From Gammaproteobacteria bacterium (GTDB lineage Bacteria > Pseudomonadota > Gammaproteobacteria > Pseudomonadales > Azotimanducaceae), in assembly GCA_030430515.1 (NCBI GenBank), contig JAUIKX010000260.1, positions 1 to 5,268 of the forward strand: a DNA stretch of 5,268 nt, written 5' to 3'. The notes beneath the pieces are model-generated. The model had not been told where the DNA came from. It saw nothing but the letters and a program-made list of their open reading frames with translations, and did no database searches. The position numbers were made by a program, and so were the translations under genes. Of this stretch, positions 1 through 5,268 are shown piece by piece; position 1 is the stretch's first letter, and each line of letters begins with the position of its first letter.

Positions 1-35
1 CGGCGGAGATGTGATCGCGGCATTCGAGGGCATAG

Positions 36-123
36 TGGCGGAGAGGGAGGGATTCGAACCCTCGATACGTTGCCGTATACACACTTTCCAGGCGTGCTCC
101 TTCGACCGCTCGGACACCTCTCC
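36..123 (-). tRNA. tRNA-Ser(GGA)
   Basis: This is an 88-nt class II tRNA with the CCA end encoded (36-38). The acceptor stem pairs GGAGAGG (117-123) with CCTCTCC (40-46). The T arm (47-63) has the standard TTCGAAT loop. The anticodon loop CTGGAAA (85-91) carries GGA (87-89), which reads UCC and UCU serine codons. The long variable arm expected of tRNA-Ser is a stem of about 5 bp capped by GCAA (65-78). The gene lies 39 bp downstream of the SRP RNA gene on the same strand, with no clear terminator between them, so it was probably processed from a shared transcript. Confidence 0.97.
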
Positions 124-137
124 GGATATGGATATCA

Positions 138-154
138 CTCCGCCTGCTGCGGAG
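138..154 (-). other. Hairpin between SRP RNA and tRNA-Ser
   Basis: A perfect 6-bp stem, CTCCGC/GCGGAG, with a 5-nt loop lies in the 39-bp spacer between the two RNA genes. No T-tract follows it on the minus strand (the next bases read TGATATCC), so it does not look like an intrinsic terminator. It may guide RNase cleavage that separates the two RNAs, or attenuate read-through. The pairing is seen directly; the role is inferred. Confidence 0.45.
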
Positions 155-162
155 ATGATGGA

Positions 163-272
163 GGCGACCCACCCAGCCACACTCCGGCACACGAGATCGT
201 TGCTACCGTTGCTCCCTTCCGGGCCTGGCGGAGTTCACAGCGTTTCGTTGCGGAGGGACCGAATGGGTCACC
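163..272 (-). ncRNA. ffs: 4.5S signal recognition particle RNA
   Basis: This is the small bacterial SRP RNA, which binds Ffh and directs ribosomes making membrane proteins to the FtsY receptor. On the minus strand the ends pair as GGTGACCCA (264-272) with TGGGTCGCC (163-171), closing a rod of about 110 nt, close to the 114 nt of E. coli 4.5S RNA. The apical domain is diagnostic: a GGAA tetraloop (217-220) on a short GC stem, and the Ffh-binding symmetric loop formed by CAGG (224-227) and AGCA (210-213). The GTGTGCCGG segment on the 3' side also matches the family. No Alu domain is present, as is usual in proteobacteria. The mature ends were chosen from the terminal pairing and may be off by a few bases. 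Confidence 0.95.
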
Positions 273-294
273 ACAGGGTCGCGTATCCTATCGG

Positions 295-308
295 AAACGC
301 TGGCGTTT
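295..308. repeat. 14-bp dyad (AAACGC-TG-GCGTTT)
   Basis: Perfect 6-bp inverted arms are separated by 2 bp. The loop is too short for a stable RNA hairpin, so a protein-binding site is more plausible than a terminator. It overlaps the predicted start point of the minus-strand RNA transcript (around 303) and lies 50 bp upstream of the SDR start codon. It could serve either direction. No known operator consensus was recognised. Confidence 0.3.
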
Positions 309-309
309 T

Positions 310-337
310 AGTATAGATGGCTGCACATTGTGTTCAG
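310..337 (-). promoter_or_regulatory. Candidate sigma70 promoter for ffs and tRNA-Ser
   Basis: On the minus strand the -10 candidate is TATACT (310-315), one mismatch from TATAAT. A weak -35 candidate, CTGAAC (332-337), lies 16 bp upstream and keeps the central TGA. Transcription would start near 303, leaving a leader of about 30 nt before the mature 4.5S RNA. E. coli ffs also has a 5' leader that is removed by RNase P. The -10 box overlaps a plus-strand TATAGA (312-317) that could serve the SDR operon, but that one lacks a convincing -35. This is based on motif reading only. Confidence 0.4.
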
Positions 338-357
338 ACTTTGTGGAGGGGGTTCCA

Positions 358-1245
358 ATGAGCGAGTTCGATGGGAAAGTAGTGGTCATCACCGGCGCCG
401 GGGGCGGCCTGGGTAAGGCCCACGCGCTGGAGTTTGCGCGCCGCGGCGCCAGGGTCGTGGTCAACGACCTCGGCGGCAGCGGCGACGGCACGGGCGCCAG
501 CGATATGGCCGATGCGGTGGTGGAAGAGATCCGCGCCGCAGGCGGTGTGGCGATCGCCAACAAAGCTTCCGTTTCGTCCCGCGAAGGTGCTCAGTCCATC
601 ATCGATGATGCGGTAGCAGAGTTCGGAACGGTGGATATTCTGGTCAACAACGCCGGCATTCTCAGAGACAAGAGCTTCAAGAAAATGCCCCTGGATGACT
701 GGGACATCGTGATGGACGTGCACCTCAATGGCACAGCCTACGTCACCCATGCCGCCTGGCCGATCATGTACGCGAAGAACTACGGTCGAATCGTCATGAC
801 CAGCTCCACCTCCGGTATCTACGGCAACTTCGGCCAGTCCAACTACGGTGCTGCGAAAATGGGCATGCTCGGGTTGATGAACGTGCTGGCGATCGAAGGG
901 GCCTCTAAAAACATCCGCGTCAACGCCCTGGCGCCCGCTGCCGCCACCCGACTGATCAACACGATACCCGGACGGGATGAAGACCTGGACAATCCCGACC
1001 CGATGCGCCACCCGAAACTGGTGACTCCGGCAGTTCTCCTGATGTGCAGCGAGGACGCACCGACCGGCAAGGTTTTCCAGGCAGGTAATGGCCGCTTTTC
1101 GGTTGCCGCGATTTTCAGCAATCCCGGCCTTACTTTCGGCACAGATGTCACTTATGAGGATCTCCTCGCCAACAGAGAGGAACTTCTCGACATGTCGGCT
1201 GCAGAGGAAGGCAATACTTCCTGGCGTCGAGCCAGAGAACAGTAG
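358..1245 (+). CDS. SDR-family (3R)-hydroxyacyl-CoA dehydrogenase, MFE-2 type
   Basis: This 295-residue cytoplasmic short-chain dehydrogenase probably oxidises (3R)-3-hydroxyacyl-CoA to 3-oxoacyl-CoA with NAD+. Visible motifs are the TGAGGGLG cofactor loop (12-19), the acidic NDLGG at the end of strand 2 (D37, favouring NAD), NNAG (97-100), and the catalytic set N124, S150, Y163 and K167. The segments NDLGG, HLNG and SGIYGNFGQ, plus a C-terminal extension past a minimal FabG, match the dehydrogenase domain of peroxisomal MFE-2 (17-beta-HSD type 4) better than FabG. The ATG at 358 was chosen because GGAGG at 345-349 precedes it and homology begins there; the frame is open further upstream but runs through the RNA genes. 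It is the first gene of a four-gene run, 15 bp before the hydratase. The substrate is not settled; a steroid dehydrogenase role is a realistic alternative. Confidence 0.9.
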   Translation: MSEFDGKVVVITGAGGGLGKAHALEFARRGARVVVNDLGGSGDGTGASDMADAVVEEIRAAGGVAIANKASVSSREGAQSIIDDAVAEFGTVDILVNNAGILRDKSFKKMPLDDWDIVMDVHLNGTAYVTHAAWPIMYAKNYGRIVMTSSTSGIYGNFGQSNYGAAKMGMLGLMNVLAIEGASKNIRVNALAPAAATRLINTIPGRDEDLDNPDPMRHPKLVTPAVLLMCSEDAPTGKVFQAGNGRFSVAAIFSNPGLTFGTDVTYEDLLANREELLDMSAAEEGNTSWRRAREQ

Positions 1246-1260
1246 AGCTGAGGGAACGAT

Positions 1261-2130
1261 ATGGCGATTACAACAGACGATGTGGAACAGGCACTGGCGG
1301 AGGCGCCGACAGAGACCGAGTGCAGCTATACCGATCGCGATACCCTGCTCTACGCCGTGGCCATCGGTATGGGCCAGGACCCGCTCGACCCTCAGGAACT
1401 CGAGTACGTCAACGAATCCAGCGGCTCGAGGGTCGTCCCCACGGCGGCCACCGTGCTGAGCCGTGGCGCCAACGCAGGTGGCGGGCTGCGTCAGAAAATG
1501 AACTACCGCATGCTCCTGCATGGTGAGCAATCGCTGGTGGTGCATCAGCCGCTGCCACCCGCGGCAGACATGCGCGTCAAATCCTGTGTAACCGGCGTCT
1601 ACGACAAGGGCGCGGGCAAAGGCGCTCTCGTCACCACGGAGATGACCGCCACCCTGATGTCGGGCGAGCCGCTTTACACGCTCGGCGCCACCAGCTTCTA
1701 TCGAGGAGATGGCGGCTTCGGTGGCTCTGCCGAAGGCGCGCCGCAGCCGCACCCCCTGCCCGACCGCGCGCCAGATCAGACATGCGAACTCGCGCAGCGA
1801 GCCGACCAGGCTCTGATCTACGCGCTCTGCGGCGACCGCAACCCGCTGCACCGAGATCCAGACATCGCGCGGGACGCGGGCTTCGAGCGCCCGATCCTGC
1901 ATGGCCTGTGCTCTTACGGCATCGCCTGTCACGGCGTGCTCAAGAGCGTGCTCGACTACGACCACACGCGCATACGTGAATTCAACGTACGCTTCTCGGC
2001 ACCCGTGTTTCCGGGAGAGACGCAGATCATCGAGACCTGGCAGGATGGCAACGTCATCAGCTTTCGCGTGCGCATCAAAGAGCGCGACATCATCGCCATC
2101 AACAACGGCAAGTGCGTCATCACTCAGTAA
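1261..2130 (+). CDS. MaoC-type (R)-specific 2-enoyl-CoA hydratase 2
   Basis: This 289-residue double hot-dog protein should add water to trans-2-enoyl-CoA to give (3R)-hydroxyacyl-CoA, the substrate of the SDR encoded just upstream. The N-terminal half (about 20-150) has the substrate-binding hot-dog start YTDRDTLLYAVAIG (23-36). The C-terminal half holds the hydratase 2 signature GDRNPLH (191-197), with catalytic D192 and H197 and supporting N194, followed by the conserved RPILHGLCSYG (210-220). The length fits the hydratase 2 domain of MFE-2 without its SCP-2 tail. GAGGG (1250-1254) lies 6 bp before the ATG, and the gap to the SDR is 15 bp. In sterol-degrading actinobacteria the equivalent pair (Hsd4A/Hsd4B type) is also encoded separately. 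The family is certain; the acyl-chain specificity is unknown. Confidence 0.92.
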   Translation: MAITTDDVEQALAEAPTETECSYTDRDTLLYAVAIGMGQDPLDPQELEYVNESSGSRVVPTAATVLSRGANAGGGLRQKMNYRMLLHGEQSLVVHQPLPPAADMRVKSCVTGVYDKGAGKGALVTTEMTATLMSGEPLYTLGATSFYRGDGGFGGSAEGAPQPHPLPDRAPDQTCELAQRADQALIYALCGDRNPLHRDPDIARDAGFERPILHGLCSYGIACHGVLKSVLDYDHTRIREFNVRFSAPVFPGETQIIETWQDGNVISFRVRIKERDIIAINNGKCVITQ

Positions 2131-2142
2131 AGGAGCAGAACT

Positions 2143-3330
2143 ATGGAACAGGTAGTCATCGTCGACAGCGTCCGCACCGGACTGGCAAAAGCCCACCGAG
2201 GCACTTTCAATCTCACCCGATCGGACGACCTGGTTGCGCACGTCATTGACGCATTGCTGGAACGCAACCCGGCGGTAGACCCTGCCAAAATCGAAGACGT
2301 GGTGCTCGGGTGCGGTCGCCAGATCGGTGAGCAGTCCGCCAACGTGGCTCGCCACGGGGTCGCGCTTTCGAAGCTGCCGGTTTCGGTCGCCGCCACCACC
2401 ATCAGTCGCGCCTGCTCCTCCGGCCTCAACTCTATCGCCGTCGCCGCCAATCAGATTGCCAGCGGTTGCGCCGAGATCGCCATGGCCGGGGGTGTTGAGT
2501 CGATCACCGGCCTCGACCGGGGCACACCCGCCGAGTTCGACGAAAATCCGCGCCTGCTGGCAGACATGCCGGATATCTTCATGGCCATGGGCAACACGGC
2601 AGAGGTGGTGGCACGCCGCTACCAGGTCACCCGGGAAGCACAGGATGCTTACGCCCTGCAAAGCCAGCAGCGCTATGCCGCCGCGGCGGAAGCGGGTTAC
2701 ATCTCCGAAGAAATCGTGCCGATGACGGTTCAGTGGCGCAAGGTCATCGACAAGGAAACCAAAGCAACGGAGATCGTCGAAGGCACCGTCGACCGAGATG
2801 AGTGCAACCGCCCGACCACCACTCTGGAGGGTCTAGCCAAACTGCCACCCGCGTTCGAAGCAGACGGGTCGGTCACCGCAGGCAATGCGTCTCAGCTGTC
2901 TGACGGCGCATCCATGAGCCTTCTGATGTCGGAGCGTCGCGCCGAACAGCTCGGCCTCGAGCCCATGGCTTATTTCCGCGGCTTTGCGGTTGCCGGTTGT
3001 GAACCGGACGAGATGGGTATCGGGCCGGTTTTCGCCATTCCCCGGCTGCTCAAGTACAAGAACCTGAGCATCGACGACATCGACCTGGTGGAACTCAACG
3101 AGGCGTTCGCCTCGCAGTGCCTCTACTGCCGTGATCAGCTGGGCATCGACAACGAGAAGTACAACGTCAACGGCGGCTCCATTGCCATCGGCCACCCGTT
3201 CGGCATGACCGGCGCCCGCCTCACCGGCTCGCTGATCCGGGAGCTCAAGCGCCGTGACAAAAAGTTGGGGCTGGTATCGATGTGCATCGGCAAAGGCATG
3301 GGCGCAGCAGGACTTTTCGAGGCCTGCTGA
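2143..3330 (+). CDS. Acetyl-CoA C-acyltransferase (thiolase)
   Basis: This 395-residue thiolase has the normal full length for the degradative/biosynthetic thiolase family. It should cleave 3-oxoacyl-CoA with CoA to release acetyl-CoA or propionyl-CoA, completing the spiral begun by the two genes upstream. The nucleophile is C91 in SRACSSG (88-94). NEAF (319-322) and the GHP motif with H351 (350-352) form the oxyanion and base sites. C381 in CIGKGMG is the second catalytic cysteine. In that last loop K384 stands where most thiolases have glycine (CxGGG). The stop codon of the hydratase is merged with the AAAGGAG Shine-Dalgarno (2129-2135), 7 bp before this ATG, so translation is probably coupled. 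The large loop region (about 120-245) is intact. A biosynthetic condensation role is less likely given the partners. Confidence 0.93.
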   Translation: MEQVVIVDSVRTGLAKAHRGTFNLTRSDDLVAHVIDALLERNPAVDPAKIEDVVLGCGRQIGEQSANVARHGVALSKLPVSVAATTISRACSSGLNSIAVAANQIASGCAEIAMAGGVESITGLDRGTPAEFDENPRLLADMPDIFMAMGNTAEVVARRYQVTREAQDAYALQSQQRYAAAAEAGYISEEIVPMTVQWRKVIDKETKATEIVEGTVDRDECNRPTTTLEGLAKLPPAFEADGSVTAGNASQLSDGASMSLLMSERRAEQLGLEPMAYFRGFAVAGCEPDEMGIGPVFAIPRLLKYKNLSIDDIDLVELNEAFASQCLYCRDQLGIDNEKYNVNGGSIAIGHPFGMTGARLTGSLIRELKRRDKKLGLVSMCIGKGMGAAGLFEAC

Positions 3331-3341
3331 AGGATCCGTCC

Positions 3342-4379
3342 ATGAAGCTCTCCACCGCTGTTCACTACAGCCAGGGCTACCTCGGCCGCGAGCAGGAAGT
3401 CGCGGAGCTCGAGAAAGCCGGTATCGATCTTTTCTGGTTTGCCGAGTCTTACGGCTTCGATAGTGTCAGCGCCATGGGTTACTACGCCGGAAAGCTGCAG
3501 AACGCGGGCATCGCTTCGGGCATCCTCAACATTTACTCGCGCACCGCCTCGGCCCTCGCGCAGACTGCTGCAGGGCTCGATGCGCTCACTCAAGGTCGTT
3601 TCATGCTGGGCCTGGGCGCGTCGGGCCCGGTGGTCGTGGAAGGTTTTCATGGCGTCTCCTACGACAAGCCGGTCACCCATCTGAGGGAAACCGTCGAGGT
3701 TTGCCGGCGCGTCTGGGCGCGTGAGGACAAGCTGCAATACGACGGCGAGACCATCCACTTGCCGTTGCCCGAGAGTGAGGGCAAGCCGCTCAAGCTCATC
3801 AATCGGCCCTATCGGGATCGAATCCCCGTGGCGCTGGCAACACTCGGCGAAAGAAGCGTGGAGATGACCGCTGAAATCGCTGAAGCCTGGCTGCCGGCAT
3901 TCTTCATGGTCGAAGGCGCAGAAGCCGTATGGGGTCCGGCCCTGAAGCGAGGTGCCGCGAAGCGCGACCCGGCGCTTGCACCGCTTGCGATTCATGCCGG
4001 CGCGTCGGTGGCCATCGGAGAGGGACTTGAAGCGCAGCGAGGCCTCGCGAGGCCACGTACCGCGCTTTACGTCGGCGGGATGGGATCCAAAGAGAAGAAC
4101 TTCTACAACCGCATCTTCCGCCAGTACGGATATGCAGAGGAAGCCGAGCGCATACAGGAGCTCTATCTGTCTGGCCGCAAGTCAGAAGCCGAAGCCGCCG
4201 TTCCCCAGAGCTTCCTCGACGCCACTTCGCTGATCGGCAGCGAAGCCTTCGTGCGCGACCGCCTTCTGGCCTACAGGGACTTCGGCGTGACCCACCTCCA
4301 GGTTTCGCTGCTCGGCGAAAGCACAGCAGAGCGCGTACAGCAGTGCGACCGGCTCCGAAACCTCCTCGAGAAGCTCTAA
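3342..4379 (+). CDS. LLM-class (luciferase-like) oxidoreductase, Rv3520c-like
   Basis: This 345-residue TIM-barrel protein of the bacterial luciferase-like superfamily uses reduced flavin or coenzyme F420. Recognisable segments are FWFAESYGFD (31-40), a central GRFMLGLGASGPVVVEGF (85-102) that is typical of the F420-type subfamily, IPVALATLGERS (161-172), AEAWLPAFF (180-188) and ALYVGGMG (241-248). These match, in order, the mycobacterial Rv3520c subgroup. The ATG at 3342 is preferred over one 60 bp upstream because AAGGA (3330-3334) sits 7 bp ahead and the earlier start would overlap the thiolase gene. It lies 11 bp after the thiolase, as last gene of the run. The substrate is unknown, and oxidation of an acyl-CoA or steroid-like ring is speculation. 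The family name does not prove F420 use, since related proteins use FMN. Confidence 0.88.
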   Translation: MKLSTAVHYSQGYLGREQEVAELEKAGIDLFWFAESYGFDSVSAMGYYAGKLQNAGIASGILNIYSRTASALAQTAAGLDALTQGRFMLGLGASGPVVVEGFHGVSYDKPVTHLRETVEVCRRVWAREDKLQYDGETIHLPLPESEGKPLKLINRPYRDRIPVALATLGERSVEMTAEIAEAWLPAFFMVEGAEAVWGPALKRGAAKRDPALAPLAIHAGASVAIGEGLEAQRGLARPRTALYVGGMGSKEKNFYNRIFRQYGYAEEAERIQELYLSGRKSEAEAAVPQSFLDATSLIGSEAFVRDRLLAYRDFGVTHLQVSLLGESTAERVQQCDRLRNLLEKL

Positions 4380-5116
4380 CGCTTGCCGAAGCTTCCCACC
4401 CGTTCGTCCATGTCCGGCCCTCGGCCAGCGTTGTAGTAGATCTCGTGCGCAAGCCCGTCACCAAGACCGAGACCATCGGTATCGTGCAGTAGCTTCTTGT
4501 TGGCGCGCAGCGAAAACCAGCTGTTCTCCAGCATGTTTTCGCAGAAGCCGGCCACCGCATCCAGGAATCCCTCCTCGGCAAACACCATATTGGCAAGCCC
4601 CATACGCTCGGCTTCTGCCGCATCGTAGGTGCGAGCGGTCAGCATCATCTCCATCGCCTTCGATTTGCCGATACGACGCGGCAGCCGCTGGCTCATGCCC
4701 CACACGGGTGTCAGCGCCCACTTGGCATGGGTGTCGGCAAATTTGGCGTTTTCGCAAGCAACAATCAGATCCCCCGCAAGCGCAAGCTCGAGGGCGCCAG
4801 TGTAACAGTGGCTGTGCACGGCGTTGACCACCGGCTGCGGCAGATTGGCCAGCGCTTCGATCACGTGCGACTGATAGTTCGGGCCCGGCAGTTTTTCGCC
4901 TGCGCCGATGTCTTTGAGATCATGGCCCGCCGAGAAGCACTTCCCTGCGCCGTGGAGCACCACACAGCCGATCTCGTCCTGTTGACCTGCAATGGCTTCA
5001 ACATGAGCCTGCAGCTCCTTGAACAACGCCACGTTGAGCGCGTTGAGCTTGTCAGCGCGGTTGAGCGTGAGGTAGGCAACGCCTCCTCGATTTTCTCTCA
5101 GTACGAGATCCGTCAT
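4376..5116 (-). CDS. Enoyl-CoA hydratase/isomerase family protein (crotonase fold)
   Basis: This 246-residue crotonase-fold protein probably acts on an acyl-CoA thioester as hydratase or isomerase. The oxyanion-hole segment CFSAGHDL (60-67) and the helix-start segment TGALELALAGD (106-116) are present. Aligned by eye to rat mitochondrial enoyl-CoA hydratase, the first catalytic glutamate (E144) is kept as E110. The second (E164) is replaced by H130 in FADTHAKWAL (126-135), so classical hydratase chemistry is doubtful. The ATG at 5114-5116 is chosen because GGAG (5124-5127) lies 7 bp upstream; an in-frame ATG at 5141-5143 has poorly spaced SD bases. The gene converges on the LLM gene with overlapping stops and is divergent from the partial gene at the right edge. 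Its role in the same pathway is inferred from proximity only. Confidence 0.88.
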   Translation of the reverse strand: MTDLVLRENRGGVAYLTLNRADKLNALNVALFKELQAHVEAIAGQQDEIGCVVLHGAGKCFSAGHDLKDIGAGEKLPGPNYQSHVIEALANLPQPVVNAVHSHCYTGALELALAGDLIVACENAKFADTHAKWALTPVWGMSQRLPRRIGKSKAMEMMLTARTYDAAEAERMGLANMVFAEEGFLDAVAGFCENMLENSWFSLRANKKLLHDTDGLGLGDGLAHEIYYNAGRGPDMDERVGSFGKR

Positions 5117-5187
5117 AGTTGTGCTCCATATGTTTCGGCTCATCCTAACGCAATTCTGTCGCGGCTCACCGCCGGACGCTGGTACCT

Positions 5188-5199
5188 GATGGCGCCATC
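5188..5199. promoter_or_regulatory. 12-bp perfect palindrome, possible operator
   Basis: GATGGCGCCATC reads the same on both strands. It lies in the 98-bp spacer (5117-5214) between the divergent crotonase gene and the partial gene at the right edge, 16 bp before the latter's ATG. The position suits a repressor site, but a 12-bp palindrome is expected about once by chance in a window this size, and no second copy was noticed. Confidence 0.25.
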
Positions 5200-5214
5200 C
5201 GCCACAATCGCCCC

Positions 5215-5268
5215 ATGCGCAAAGACCACCGTCCCTATCTGATCAAGCGCCTGCAGGCCGAATTGGAA
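5215..5268 (+). CDS. Partial CDS, 5' end of an unidentified protein
   Basis: The first 18 codons of a plus-strand gene read MRKDHRPYLIKRLQAELE and continue past the window edge. The basic, aromatic-rich start resembles the N-termini of some bacterial acyltransferases with a DHRPYxxKR-like opening. That is a weak recollection, not an identification. There is no Shine-Dalgarno sequence before the ATG (upstream bases read AATCGCCCC), and no in-frame ATG, GTG or TTG was found between 5158 and 5215. If real, the gene is weakly translated, leaderless or starts elsewhere. It is divergent from the crotonase gene. Confidence 0.45.
   Translation, partial: MRKDHRPYLIKRLQAELE

Noticed and set aside
1..33. 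A minus-strand ATG at 31-33 that could open a gene downstream of the tRNA.
   Set aside because: Only 11 codons are in view, the tRNA abuts it, and there is no room for a ribosome binding site.
36..123. tRNA-Ser 3' end as an integration site for a mobile island.
   Set aside because: No second copy of the tRNA 3' end, no integrase and no sharp change in base use is visible in the window.
3..157. Direct repeat GCGGAGATG at 3-11 and 149-157 flanking the tRNA.
   Set aside because: Nine bases with GC bias is easily chance, and no mobile element features accompany it.
70..357. A 96-codon upstream extension of the SDR frame.
   Set aside because: It runs through the tRNA and SRP RNA genes in antisense, shows no SDR-like sequence, and the ATG at 358 has a good Shine-Dalgarno.
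334..2661. A 775-codon open frame on the minus strand antisense to the SDR, hydratase and thiolase genes.
   Set aside because: It lies opposite three genes with intact family motifs, its translation shows no recognisable domain, and long antisense frames are common in GC-rich coding DNA.
3904..4623. A 239-codon minus-strand open frame across the LLM/crotonase junction.
   Set aside because: Its first part is another frame of the crotonase gene and the rest is antisense to the LLM gene; the translation is arginine-rich and without domain signals.
4727..5242. A 171-codon plus-strand open frame at the right end.
   Set aside because: It is antisense to the well-supported crotonase gene and has no recognisable motif or ribosome binding site.

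Overview
The window looks like chromosomal DNA of a GC-rich (roughly 60 % by eye) proteobacterium, most likely a gammaproteobacterium. The tRNA-Ser(GGA) is close to the enterobacterial version, including its long variable arm. The signal recognition particle RNA is the short 4.5S type without an Alu domain. Most genes have a clear Shine-Dalgarno sequence.

Left end (1-357): two stable RNA genes lie on the minus strand, the 4.5S SRP RNA followed by tRNA-Ser(GGA). They are 39 bp apart and probably share one transcript. A candidate minus-strand promoter lies near 310-337. Centre (358-4379): four plus-strand genes are packed 11-15 bp apart and look like one operon. They encode an SDR-type (3R)-hydroxyacyl-CoA dehydrogenase, a MaoC-type 2-enoyl-CoA hydratase 2, a thiolase, and a luciferase-like (LLM) flavin/F420-type oxidoreductase. 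Right end (4376-5268): a crotonase-fold enoyl-CoA hydratase/isomerase lies on the minus strand, and its stop codon overlaps that of the LLM gene. A 98-bp divergent spacer follows, then the first 18 codons of a plus-strand gene that runs off the window.

Together, the first three operon genes give the last three steps of a beta-oxidation spiral that passes through the R-hydroxyacyl-CoA intermediate: hydration, oxidation and thiolysis. The first two proteins correspond to the two catalytic domains of the eukaryotic peroxisomal multifunctional enzyme MFE-2, encoded here as separate genes. No acyl-CoA dehydrogenase, acyl-CoA ligase or regulator is in view. The mix of SDR, hydratase 2, thiolase, Rv3520c-like LLM protein and crotonase resembles the gene content of actinobacterial sterol side-chain catabolism regions. 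That suggests, but does not prove, a bulky, branched or steroid-like acyl-CoA substrate. I see no mobile element, CRISPR array or defence system, and the genes belong to known families. The interest lies in their combination and in a few residue-level departures.
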